Positions 1 through 6,375 of a stretch of 9,920 bases of DNA are shown piece after piece. Made by a program: the position numbers and the translations under genes. This DNA comes from Candidatus Bathyarchaeum sp. Lineage in GTDB: Archaea > Thermoproteota > Bathyarchaeia > Bathyarchaeales > Bathyarchaeaceae. The stretch covers positions 1 through 9,920 of the forward strand of contig PIXT01000054.1 in the NCBI GenBank assembly GCA_003096235.1, given 5' to 3'. Each line of letters opens with the position of its first letter. The stretch's first letter is position 1. The notes under the pieces were generated by a model that ran no database searches, had not been told where the DNA came from, and saw only the letters and a program-made list of their open reading frames with translations.

Positions 1-163
1 GGCTATAGTTGACTTCAAAAAAGAAGATGCTGCTATTGGACCTCCAGTATCCATCAGGGTCTCTAAAGAGCAGGCTAGTCGTCTATTTGAGAAACAGGGC
101 ATGACAGTCTTGAAGTCACATGACCTCAATTATCATTATCTGATAGTTTTTGGAAAAAACTAG
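1..163 (+). CDS. C-terminal end of a class I SAM-dependent methyltransferase (partial)
   Basis: An open frame enters from the left edge (first full codon at base 2) and ends at TAG 161-163, giving 53 residues. It contains IVDFKKED, then AAIGPPVSIRVS, then a short amphipathic helix (KEQASRLFEKQGM) and a final strand (YHYLIVFGKN). The order 'D-(F/W)-K-K, GPP-x-x-x-R-(I/V)-S, helix, final beta strand' is typical of the C-terminal third of UbiE/ArsM-like (Methyltransf_11/25) Rossmann methyltransferases, where it follows the last core strands. The SAM-binding glycine loop lies outside the window, so substrate and exact subfamily cannot be told. The fold assignment is by family pattern only. The stop codon is an amber TAG. 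Confidence 0.6.
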   Translation, partial: AIVDFKKEDAAIGPPVSIRVSKEQASRLFEKQGMTVLKSHDLNYHYLIVFGKN

Positions 164-293
164 CGTAGCAATAGGGAGTTTTGTTGATGCTTTTGTATCC
201 ACACTAAAGAGTGAAGAACACAACTTAGATGTCACAACAGCTTTGATGGGCTCGATTTTTGCATCACCAACGTTTTTGTTTGGTTGCTCATGA
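150..293 (+). pseudogene. Small unknown ORF or gene remnant, diverged copy of the one at 1597-1815
   Basis: The frame runs from a possible TTG at 150, overlapping the methyltransferase 3' end by 14 nt, to TGA 291-293 (47 codons). There is no convincing ribosome binding site. It encodes ...GSFVDAFVST, then an 11-residue stretch, then TTALMG..., and ends SPTFLFGCS. The minus-strand ORF at 1597-1815 has the same layout: VDAFVST, 12 residues, TAHIG, then EPSHLLVSKA at its end. The VDAFVST codons are identical over 21 bp in the two copies. Both therefore look like diverged C-termini of one small gene family, this one lacking most of the N-terminal part. I do not recognise the family. It could be a real small gene, but remnant is more likely. 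Confidence 0.35.
183..203 (+). repeat. 21-bp inverted repeat, left copy (partner 1711-1731)
   Basis: The sequence gttgatgc...atccaca is identical over 21 bp to the reverse complement of 1711-1731, with both DNA flanks diverging at once. The two copies bracket the integrase gene at similar distances (about 385 and 428 bp). A 21-bp exact match is far beyond chance in 10 kb. Read as protein both encode VDAFVST, so descent from a shared gene is the simplest explanation. A terminal inverted repeat is the alternative, but no target-site duplication is visible outside 183 and 1731. Confidence 0.85.
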
Positions 294-518
294 GATTGAC
301 GCTAAGAAATAACGGTTTTTTGTGCTTTAATCTTGAACATAATGCATTGTGTAGTGTAGAACGTAGACAAAACTACCCACTTTTACCCGCTGTGAACAAT
401 AGTTTTAGCAGATTTAGTGATATTGGTGATGCATGTATTACCGCTTAATTTTCATTCCACGAACATCAACTACGCATAAAAAATCGACATGCAACACATA
501 TTGCCCAATAACCGAGAT

Positions 519-543
519 TAACAGTTCCCGCCAACTGTCAAAT
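519..543. promoter_or_regulatory. Dyad site upstream of the integrase (left copy of a pair)
   Basis: The site is taacagtt - cccgcc - aactgt-caaat: half-sites ACAGTT and AACTGT separated by six bases. The right copy at 1418-1442 has the same half-sites and the same six-base spacer, matching at 19 of 25 positions without a gap; the mismatches fall mainly in the spacer. It ends next to a TATA-like stretch and 45 bp before the integrase ATG. It could be an operator for autoregulation or a binding/core site for the recombinase itself. Which of the two is an inference. Confidence 0.45.
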
Positions 544-551
544 CTTAAATA
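543..551 (+). promoter_or_regulatory. Possible TATA box for the integrase gene
   Basis: The stretch tcttaaata lies about 37 bp upstream of the ATG at 588. That is a fitting distance for an archaeal TATA box driving a leaderless or short-leader transcript, and there is no Shine-Dalgarno motif before this ATG. The dyad at 519-543 abuts it, where a repressor could block TBP/TFB. The match to consensus is modest. Confidence 0.3.
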
Positions 552-587
552 CACGCAAAGCCATAACCCCAGTGAGCAAGAAACAAA

Positions 588-1283
588 ATGGACGACCTAA
601 CCCTACCCGAAGTCGAAACTGTACGAAAAAGGATAGAAACAGCAACAAAAAAAGAAGCAAAATTCTGCTTGATGGCAGCATACCTCTTTTGTGCTCGAGC
701 ATCTGAAATAATTGGAGCAACAAACAGATATGACATAGCACACAATCAAACTGTGGCTCGTGGACCAACAGGACAGGACGTTAAAATCGAAACGTTTGAA
801 GTTGGAGACATCAAAACCCAAGCCGCAATATTCACAGTCAGAACCGCAAAGCGCGACGGAAAAATAAGAAAGATCGCCTTGCCTCTTGAAAAAAAATTTG
901 AACCATGGACAGAGCCACTTTGCAATTACTATGCCGAGCACGGTAACGACAAAGTCTTCCCGTTCACAAGACAAAAAGCGTGGGATTACGCACAAGAAAC
1001 GTTCTTTGGTCTGAGCTACCCCATAGAAAAATATAATTTGTATGAGCAAGAAGACACAAAACCAAAACCAGTCAGGGCACACATGAAACCGTTTAGAACT
1101 CACGCTCTACGCCACTTGCGAGCAACCGAATTAATTGAAACTTTCGGATTCACAGGGTTTGATCTCTCAGTTTACGGTGGTTGGACACTGCGCAGCATGG
1201 TTGGCGTCGGCTCCGCCATGTCAAGGTATGCCCACTTGGACTGGAGAAGATACTTCCCTAAATTATTGAAAAAAAGGTTTTAA
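588..1283 (+). CDS. Tyrosine recombinase / integrase, catalytic domain only
   Basis: A 231-residue protein with the full phage-integrase active site. Arg37 lies in CARASEII (box I). Lys88 is in the TAKRDGK hairpin. His172 and Arg175 are in THALRH (box II). Trp199 in YGGW takes the common H/W position, and Tyr214 in MSRYAHLDW is the nucleophile. It should cut and rejoin DNA through a 3'-phosphotyrosine at a specific site. Only about 25 residues precede box I, so the N-terminal SAM-like core-binding domain of typical integrases and XerA (about 280-300 residues) is missing. An in-frame TGA at 573-575, five codons upstream, excludes a longer start here. Either the family is naturally short or the 5' part has been lost. 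Flanking dyad repeats and inverted gene copies suggest an integrated element. No RBS is seen, so leaderless initiation is likely. Confidence 0.88.
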   Translation: MDDLTLPEVETVRKRIETATKKEAKFCLMAAYLFCARASEIIGATNRYDIAHNQTVARGPTGQDVKIETFEVGDIKTQAAIFTVRTAKRDGKIRKIALPLEKKFEPWTEPLCNYYAEHGNDKVFPFTRQKAWDYAQETFFGLSYPIEKYNLYEQEDTKPKPVRAHMKPFRTHALRHLRATELIETFGFTGFDLSVYGGWTLRSMVGVGSAMSRYAHLDWRRYFPKLLKKRF

Positions 1284-1368
1284 ACTATTCATTAAATGCA
1301 AGTTTTTAGCATCACTTTGTTAGTGCCTCTATTGCATCAAGGTTTTGAGCCCTAAAACGTCCAAAATA

Positions 1369-1384
1369 AGCCCAAAATGGGGCT
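1369..1384 (+). terminator. Weak hairpin after the integrase
   Basis: agccc - aaaatg - gggct can form a five-pair stem about 85 nt after the integrase stop. It is followed by an A/T-rich stretch but no clear T-tract. It may help end the transcript; support is weak. Confidence 0.2.
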
Positions 1385-1417
1385 AAAATTGCTATTTTGC
1401 TGCTGAAACAAGATAGG

Positions 1418-1442
1418 TAACAGTTTCGTCAAACTGTTAGAT
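1418..1442. promoter_or_regulatory. Dyad site downstream of the integrase (right copy of a pair)
   Basis: taacagttt - cgtc - aaactgtta is a perfect 9-bp inverted repeat. In register with the left copy at 519-543 it reads taacagtt - six bases - aactgt, followed by t-a-g-a-t. The pair lies in direct orientation, 875 bp start to start, with the integrase gene between. Equal spacer length with conserved arms resembles recombinase core sites or a dimeric repressor operator. The differing spacers argue against a simple attL/attR pair. Confidence 0.45.
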
Positions 1443-1596
1443 GAGAAAAATGAGTACAACAAAAAGCCAAACAAAAACAAGTACCCAACCAAAAAAACAA
1501 ACACAACCACTTAAATCGCAATCCAAAAATCAGTTCCAAAAACTTTGAAATGTTCCAGAGTCAACAATAAACCCTCATGTTTTTTGCACAAAAAGG

Positions 1597-1815
1597 TTAG
1601 GCTTTTGAGACCAAAAGATGTGAGGGTTCACCAGCCATTAAGAGCAAAATAGTGGAAATTCCAATGTGAGCAGTCATTTTTAATATCATTAGATGTGTGA
1701 TCAACATAGCTGTGGATACAAAAGCATCAACGGTTTCCCGTAATTCTCCGCGTTTCACAAAACTATTTCCTTTGTCAAAGAAAACCATTAACGCGGCATT
1801 AAATGAGTGTACCAC
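1597..1815 (-). pseudogene. Unknown small ORF or gene remnant, inverted copy of the one at 150-293
   Basis: The minus-strand frame has a GTG at 1815 and TAA at 1597-1599 (72 codons). It has a polar first half (FFDKGNSFVKRGELRETVDAF is roughly residues 12-32) and a hydrophobic second half (about residues 37-60) that could be one membrane segment. Upstream the frame stays open only to a TGA near 1845, with no clear start or RBS. A neighbouring frame reads NNDVIIYALKG just upstream, which suggests a frameshifted N-terminus. Similarity to 150-293 (VDAFVST, then TAxxG, then a P-rich end) suggests two decaying paralogues in opposite orientation around the integrase. I do not recognise the family. 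Confidence 0.4.
1711..1731 (-). repeat. 21-bp inverted repeat, right copy (partner 183-203)
   Basis: The reverse complement of this segment is identical to 183-203. It lies inside the minus-strand ORF at 1597-1815 and encodes VDAFVST. The stretch 183-1731 bounded by the two copies is 1549 bp and contains the integrase and both dyad sites. Confidence 0.85.
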
Positions 1816-1920
1816 AACCCTTTCAAAGCATAAATAATCACATCATTGTTATACGAGGAAAACGAAAGTGCAATCATTATTGAACCATAATCAGTTTACA
1901 TCCAGACGAGGCAACAAACT

Positions 1921-2598
1921 ATGCCCGAAAAAGTTATTGTAGCTTCAGAGCTATGCAGACAGTTCGAAATTGACGACATAGTTGTTGAAGTCGTAAAGAA
2001 CCTCAACCTTACAGTTGACGAGGGCGAGTTCGTTTCCATATATGGTCCTTCTGGCGCAGGAAAGACAACGCTTCTCAATTTGATTGGAGCTCTAGATAAG
2101 CCAACAAGCGGAACAATCTCTGTATTCAACCATAACCTCGGAACGTATGACGAAAACTTCTTGGCTACATTTCGCTCCGCATATATCGGATTTGTTTTTC
2201 AGTCATACAACCTCATATCAACGTTAACCGCCATCGAAAACATCGCTTTCGTGATAGAGCTAGCGGGCTGGTCAAAAGAACGAATTAAAGAACAATCAAA
2301 AACGCTGCTCAATTTAGTTGGCTTAAATCATCGAGCCAATCATTTCCCAGCACAACTAAGCGGAGGAGAACGACAAAGAGTAGCCTTCGCCAGAGCCTTA
2401 GCTAATAATCCTCCTCTTATTCTTGCAGATGAACCAACTGGAAACTTGGATACTGAAACAGGCTTAGAAGTTGTAGGAATCTTAGAGAAAATTAAGAATG
2501 AAGGAAAAACCGTTATCGTAGCAACCCATGACGAAAAGCTGCTGAATCTAGCAAACCGTTCTTTATGTCTGAAGGACGGGAGGCTCACAGACAGATGA
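1921..2598 (+). CDS. ABC transporter ATP-binding protein (LolD/MacB type)
   Basis: This is a 225-residue nucleotide-binding subunit that hydrolyses ATP on the cytoplasmic face of the membrane to drive the partner permease. All motifs are present: Walker A GPSGAGKT (42-49), Q-loop FQSYNL with Gln94, signature LSGGE (146-150), Walker B LILADE (166-171), the D-loop PTGNLDT and switch His203 in ATHD. The signature followed by RQRVAFARAL and EPTGNLD is typical of the LolD/MacB/FtsE group (MacB-type mechanotransmission systems), whose partners are FtsX-fold proteins, and such a gene follows directly. The ATG is preceded by a gagg Shine-Dalgarno at 1908-1911. The TGA stop overlaps the start of the next gene (ATGA), so the two are translationally coupled. 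The substrate is unknown: lipoprotein, peptide or drug are all possible. Confidence 0.93.
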   Translation: MPEKVIVASELCRQFEIDDIVVEVVKNLNLTVDEGEFVSIYGPSGAGKTTLLNLIGALDKPTSGTISVFNHNLGTYDENFLATFRSAYIGFVFQSYNLISTLTAIENIAFVIELAGWSKERIKEQSKTLLNLVGLNHRANHFPAQLSGGERQRVAFARALANNPPLILADEPTGNLDTETGLEVVGILEKIKNEGKTVIVATHDEKLLNLANRSLCLKDGRLTDR

Positions 2599-4466
2599 GT
2601 GAGATTTCTTTTCCGCTAAAAGATTTGGCGCGAAGAAAATCTCAAACAGTGTTAACTATTTTGGGTTTGACTATATCCACAGCGGCAACAGTTTTTCTCA
2701 TTGCATTTGGAAGCAATTTAGGGTTTGAAATATCATTCTTTACCAAAGGGCAGCAATTAACCAGTGGATTTTATAACATATTCTCCCAATTCATTCTAAT
2801 TGTCAGCATTCTAAATATTCTAACAGGCCCAATCATGACCTCCTTTCTTGTTCATTTGACCATGTCTGGACGAATGCGTGACATCGGGGTAATGAAAGCA
2901 TCAGGCTGCTTGGGAGGCTCCATTTTTTCATATTTTTTTACTGAACTCTCGTTACTTGTGTTCCTTAGCACAATATCGGGAATGATCCTTGGAGTAGCAA
3001 CATACTATTGTTCTACAATGTTTTTGAACACTATAGGTTACTCTATTTCACAAAACATAAACCTAGGCGCAATCCTTGTTGCCTCGATCATATTAATCAT
3101 ATTCTCTCACATCTTCGGAGCGCTACCAATACATAAAGCAGCAAAAGCAAAACCAACACAAGCAATGTCCCCAATTTACAAACTTGGAACAACCGCTGGC
3201 TTAGGAAAAAACATCACCTCAAAACTTGGTCTTACCATCAAAGTTGCATATCGTAACTTGGTCCGCAGAAAATCTGCAACTAGTCAAGCAATACTTTGTC
3301 TAACTGTTGTTTTAACTTTGACCACGGTAACAATTGTGGGAGGAATGGTTGCAAACCAGACAACTACAAGTTATGTTGAACGAGCCGTCGGCAGAGACAT
3401 CGTAGTTTTAGGGCATCCAACTATGACAGAACGCTATGTTAATTTGCTTTCCCAGTTTTTTGAGGAAAAAGAACTGGAACAAATTGATTATGGCAGTTCT
3501 GACTTCATTATTTCAGAGTCGTTGATAGCCAAACTGGAGAACATACAGGGGGTTAATGAAATTGATCCTCGGTTAATATTGGAAACTTCCGTGCAAGAAG
3601 TCCCTGGAATTGTTCTTGATCCTGTTGAGCAAACAGGCGCAATAATTATCGGAGGCAGCCGATCTGATGAAGCGTTAATTTTGGGTGTAAAACCTGAAAT
3701 GGTTATTAACAATTGGATGACTTTTGGAAACAAACTGGACGAAAACGAGCAAGATGCTGCATTGATTGGAGATTCCTTGGCTGTGAACATGTTTGATGAT
3801 GCTCTTAATCAATCAATCAAAGTTTTTGATGAAAGCATACTGCCCTATGACATAGTTGGTGTATGTGTTGATCCGCTGAACAATGGAAAAGTCGTGTACA
3901 TGCCCATAGACACAGTATACAAAGACACAAAACAACAAGGCTACAACATTGTTCTTCTCCAGATTGATGCTTCAGAGAATCCTCAAGTTCTCACTCGAAT
4001 AGAAAATGTTGCTGCAGAAGTAAGCATGAATGCTCTAGAGCTTAATAGTATCTTGGATAAGCATACACATTTTTTGAATAACATCTGGTCGTTGGTTATG
4101 TTTTTGCCGCTCTTCTCTTTGGCAACAGCAGCAATTTCTCTTCTCAGCTATCTGATGCTTTCCATTTCAGGACAGCAACATGAATTTGGCATAATGAGAG
4201 CCATAGGAGCAAAGCCAAAAAGCATAATGAAAATAGTTTTTTCTCAAGCGTTAGTGATTATTTTAGTTAGTGGGGCTGTAGGAATTTCTCTTGGAATATT
4301 CATAACTTTTGGGTTTTTGATTCCTGACCCAGTTATTTCGCAGTCTACACTTATTTCGGTATCAGCGGGGCTAATTGTTATCTTATGTTTTCTATGCATA
4401 TCCAGCATGTATCCAACCCTGAAATCAGTAAAGAAGACAGTTATTGACGCACTTTCTACAGAATAA
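2595..4466 (+). CDS. FtsX-like ABC permease, duplicated FtsX core with one large outer domain
   Basis: A 623-residue integral membrane partner of the upstream ATPase. The start at 2595 is preferred over an in-frame ATG at 2565: it makes an ATGA overlap with the ATPase stop and has gggagg 11 nt upstream (2578-2583). Predicted helices lie at about residues 18-40, 61-85, 110-138, 155-178, 230-252, 496-522, 548-576 and 586-606. Each half begins with a similar amphipathic entry (LKDLARRKS near 8-16, YRNLVRRKS near 219-227). Each half also carries a cytoplasmic coupling helix: SGRMRDIGVMKASG (91-104) and SGQQHEFGIMRAIGA (525-539). The second half has an outer domain of about 240 residues (255-495); the first half has only about 20 residues between helices 1 and 2. 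It probably works as a mechanotransmission-type transporter or membrane extractor rather than a classic pore. Confidence 0.9.
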   Translation: MSEISFPLKDLARRKSQTVLTILGLTISTAATVFLIAFGSNLGFEISFFTKGQQLTSGFYNIFSQFILIVSILNILTGPIMTSFLVHLTMSGRMRDIGVMKASGCLGGSIFSYFFTELSLLVFLSTISGMILGVATYYCSTMFLNTIGYSISQNINLGAILVASIILIIFSHIFGALPIHKAAKAKPTQAMSPIYKLGTTAGLGKNITSKLGLTIKVAYRNLVRRKSATSQAILCLTVVLTLTTVTIVGGMVANQTTTSYVERAVGRDIVVLGHPTMTERYVNLLSQFFEEKELEQIDYGSSDFIISESLIAKLENIQGVNEIDPRLILETSVQEVPGIVLDPVEQTGAIIIGGSRSDEALILGVKPEMVINNWMTFGNKLDENEQDAALIGDSLAVNMFDDALNQSIKVFDESILPYDIVGVCVDPLNNGKVVYMPIDTVYKDTKQQGYNIVLLQIDASENPQVLTRIENVAAEVSMNALELNSILDKHTHFLNNIWSLVMFLPLFSLATAAISLLSYLMLSISGQQHEFGIMRAIGAKPKSIMKIVFSQALVIILVSGAVGISLGIFITFGFLIPDPVISQSTLISVSAGLIVILCFLCISSMYPTLKSVKKTVIDALSTE

Positions 4467-4572
4467 CTGAATACCCGATAAAAACATAAATATGTCCAAA
4501 ATGAGCACTTAATACTGCCGTCAGGGGGTTTACGAGTTTCACACAAAAAGCTGGTTGACCACATACTCCACT

Positions 4573-4578
4573 AAAAAA
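4573..4578 (-). terminator. T-tract after the nuclease gene
   Basis: On the minus strand the stretch gttttgttcttttttag lies 16-22 nt past the nuclease stop. A short U-rich run without a stem is the usual archaeal intrinsic terminator. The 128-bp convergent gap (4467-4594) shows no other clear signal for the opposing permease transcript. Confidence 0.35.
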
Positions 4579-4594
4579 GAACAAAACACAGGTT

Positions 4595-5317
4595 TCACTG
4601 ATTATCCTCAATATAATCTGGCAGTTTAGGCCCCAAATTAGCTTGAAAATGCATTAAATCTTTTATGTGCCCTTGAAATTCATCCACGAAATTTTGAAGC
4701 TGCAAAATAGGAACAACAGGAACTTTGTTGTAAAACTTCACTGGACCCGGAAACAATGAAAGAATCGCTGGAAAAAGAGTTGCTTGTTTCCAATTGCTCA
4801 AACCTATTTTTTGTTGCAGAAAATGTAGGGAATTTGCTAGAACTTGTGTTCGTTGAGCTTGTGCATCAGCAACACGTGTTATTGCTGAATTTCCCCAACC
4901 ACGCCGCCAACGTTTACAATCTACGCAAACAATAATTGGTTCACTATACGCAATGACATCGATTTCCCATCTTCTTTGTGCCGCTTTAAATCTGAAGTTA
5001 CGTTTAACTGCGAAATTGTTTTTCTCAAATGCTGTGGCTGTAAAGTTTTCAAATTCTTTCCATTCAAGAACTTTGCAGACTCTTTCGATGTCTGTTCCTT
5101 GGTTGATTGCGTGAATGGCAAGTTTGACACGTTGGTTCGAAGACAGTTCGATCAATTCGTTTTCACATTCGATTACTCCAACTTCACGAAGACCACGCAA
5201 AACATTGTTGGCGACTTGAACAGGAACACTAGCTTCTTGGGCAACAGTTTCTGTTGCAACTGGACCACTATTTGTGTATTTTAGTATAGCAATCAAAATG
5301 TCCGTTTTTGTCGTCAT
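4595..5317 (-). CDS. Winged-helix protein with Mrr-like PD-(D/E)XK nuclease domain
   Basis: A 240-residue protein. Residues 5-60 look like a winged helix-turn-helix: ILKYTNSGPVATETVAQEA, then VANNVLRGLREVGVIE. Residues 84-200 match the restriction-endonuclease-like fold: WKEFENFTATAFEKNNF (86-102) supplies the first helix and its acidic residue, then RRWEIDVIAY with Asp120, then VCVDCKRW with Asp133 and Lys135 as the D-x-K catalytic core. Such proteins are expected to bind DNA and cut it with Mg2+; Mrr relatives act on modified or foreign DNA, others in repair. The methyltransferase of a restriction system is not adjacent. The gene starts 24 nt after cofE ends, so the two are probably cotranscribed. 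No Shine-Dalgarno is visible before the ATG. Target and biological role are unknown. Confidence 0.7.
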   Translation of the reverse strand: MTTKTDILIAILKYTNSGPVATETVAQEASVPVQVANNVLRGLREVGVIECENELIELSSNQRVKLAIHAINQGTDIERVCKVLEWKEFENFTATAFEKNNFAVKRNFRFKAAQRRWEIDVIAYSEPIIVCVDCKRWRRGWGNSAITRVADAQAQRTQVLANSLHFLQQKIGLSNWKQATLFPAILSLFPGPVKFYNKVPVVPILQLQNFVDEFQGHIKDLMHFQANLGPKLPDYIEDNQ

Positions 5318-5341
5318 TTGCTTGTTAATCCAACTAGTGTT

Positions 5342-6100
5342 TTAGATAAACAAATCTTCTTCTGGAGAGCGTACCATCTTTGTCGCTTTTGATGTTTCAG
5401 ATTTTGGGTAAGAATATCCACGGATTAAAGCTACAGGAATACCCTCGTTTGTTTGTCCGATAACAAGCTCAGCTGCTGAAGCTAACTCGTCGGCGATGGC
5501 AGTCCTTTTGATTCTGATGGTATACCCAAAGAGGTCTTTTTCGCCTCTTCGATCTCGTAGTGGCTCAAATCCGGAAGTGCCCAAAGCTATGTTGATTTCA
5601 CCATGACGCAACGGGCGTCCATGAGTGTCAGACACAATGACTGCCACATCTTTTCCAGAGCTTTTCAGCACATTTTGTCGTATTCTTCGGGCTGACAAAT
5701 CAGAATCTTCAGGCAAAAGCGCCACAACCGTGTTTCCGGGAACATTAGACTGATCAATCCCCGAGTTAGCACAAACCAAACCGTGCTTTGTTTCTGTGAT
5801 AAGTTTCCCGTTACGCATACGTACAATATTTTTTGATTCCCTAAGAACAACTTCAACGAGCCTAGAATCTTTGTTGTTTCTTTCGGCAACTGATTTTGCA
5901 AACTCTGAAGGTGTCACGGTCTCAAGGTCTACAACATTGCCTTCAGCTCTAGCAACTACAACATGAGTAATCACTATCACGTCACCCTCTTGGATAGGAG
6001 TTCCCTGCTTTTCAGCGGCTTGGCAAATCAGCAAAGCCAAATCGTCGCCTTCTTGTATTATCGGCAACCCCGTTATCGGGAATACCTCAACTTTATTCAA
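5342..6100 (-). CDS. cofE: Coenzyme F420-0:L-glutamate ligase
   Basis: CofE adds L-glutamate to F420-0 with GTP and a divalent metal, then adds a second glutamate through a gamma link, giving F420-2. The 252-residue length is normal for the stand-alone archaeal enzyme. Recognisable conserved stretches are ITGLPIIQEGDDL (9-21), GDVIVITHVVVARAEG (39-54), HGLVCANSGIDQSNVP (106-121), LLPEDSD (128-134), SDTHGRPLRHG (157-167) and IALGTSGFEPL (171-181). The start is TTG at 6100: the preceding in-frame codon is TGA, and gagagg (6109-6114) sits 8 nt upstream. The winged-helix nuclease follows after 24 nt. Presence of cofE implies F420-dependent redox enzymes in the cell. The bacterial FbiB fusion domain is absent. 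Confidence 0.95.
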   Translation of the reverse strand: MNKVEVFPITGLPIIQEGDDLALLICQAAEKQGTPIQEGDVIVITHVVVARAEGNVVDLETVTPSEFAKSVAERNNKDSRLVEVVLRESKNIVRMRNGKLITETKHGLVCANSGIDQSNVPGNTVVALLPEDSDLSARRIRQNVLKSSGKDVAVIVSDTHGRPLRHGEINIALGTSGFEPLRDRRGEKDLFGYTIRIKRTAIADELASAAELVIGQTNEGIPVALIRGYSYPKSETSKATKMVRSPEEDLFI

Positions 6101-6108
6101 TCACAGCG

Positions 6109-6114
6109 CCTCTC
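6109..6114 (-). promoter_or_regulatory. Shine-Dalgarno site that fixes the cofE TTG start
   Basis: Minus-strand gagagg ends 8 nt before TTG 6100. With an in-frame stop directly upstream of the TTG, this makes the non-ATG start secure. Farther upstream, ttaaac near 6134-6139 (minus strand, about 35 nt before the start) is a weak TATA candidate. Confidence 0.6.
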
Positions 6115-6188
6115 TACTGGATTAACTGTCGATAGTTTAATATCATTCGCATCTTGAAATAAGTAACAATTGCAGGCAACTGTTTAAT

Positions 6189-6343
6189 ACAAAATTTTGT
6201 GTCAGTGTTTTTTACATTTTTGCCGTAAATATCCCGTGAACCATACCGTAATTACTTGAGGCAAAACTAAAGATGCAAATAAAAATGTAAAAAACCGCTT
6301 ATTGGTTTAAGCTAAAGACACTATTTATGTTAAGAATTAACAT
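6189..6343. repeat. Cluster of inverted repeats upstream of cofE
   Basis: Three structures lie within 155 bp. First, acaaaattttgt at 6189-6200 is a perfect 12-bp palindrome. Second, 6207-6221 (gttttttacattttt) is perfectly complementary to 6281-6295 over 15 bp with a 59-nt loop; a shorter stem, ttttgcc 6218-6224 with ggcaaaa 6260-6266, would compete with it. Third, atgttaa-gaa-ttaacat lies at 6327-6343. If cofE is read from far upstream, these would be in its leader about 90-245 nt before the start. Otherwise they could end a transcript or bind a regulator. No known riboswitch class is recognised. Confidence 0.5.
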
Positions 6344-6375
6344 TGGAGCTGACAGTAAATATAATAGCCACTTAC

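Larger units (their letters stand above)
1284..1596. other. Gene-poor stretch downstream of the integrase
   Basis: Besides the hairpin at 1369-1384 and the dyad at 1418-1442, this stretch holds a 32-codon plus-strand ORF (1450-1548). It is made almost only of Ser, Thr, Gln, Lys and Pro codons and starts 10 nt after the dyad. Its low complexity makes real coding doubtful. A loose inverted pair (aaccctca near 1570, tgagggtt near 1620) marks the 3' side of the minus-strand remnant. Confidence 0.4.

Noticed and set aside
603..1103. 166-codon minus-strand ORF opposite the integrase
   Set aside because: It is antisense to a gene with a complete active site, and its Phe/Cys-rich composition is what the complement of Lys/Glu-rich coding gives.
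1450..1548. 32-codon plus-strand ORF after the right dyad
   Set aside because: It consists nearly only of Ser, Thr, Gln, Lys and Pro codons from an A/C-rich tract and has no Shine-Dalgarno; coding is unlikely.
183..1731. Classical transposon with 21-bp terminal inverted repeats
   Set aside because: No target-site duplication flanks the repeats, the enclosed enzyme is a tyrosine recombinase rather than a DDE transposase, and the repeats lie within related ORFs.
5963..6157. 64-codon plus-strand ORF beginning MSNHYHVTLLD
   Set aside because: The start resembles a REP-type transposase N-terminus, but it is antisense to the conserved cofE N-terminal half and continues with no further motif.
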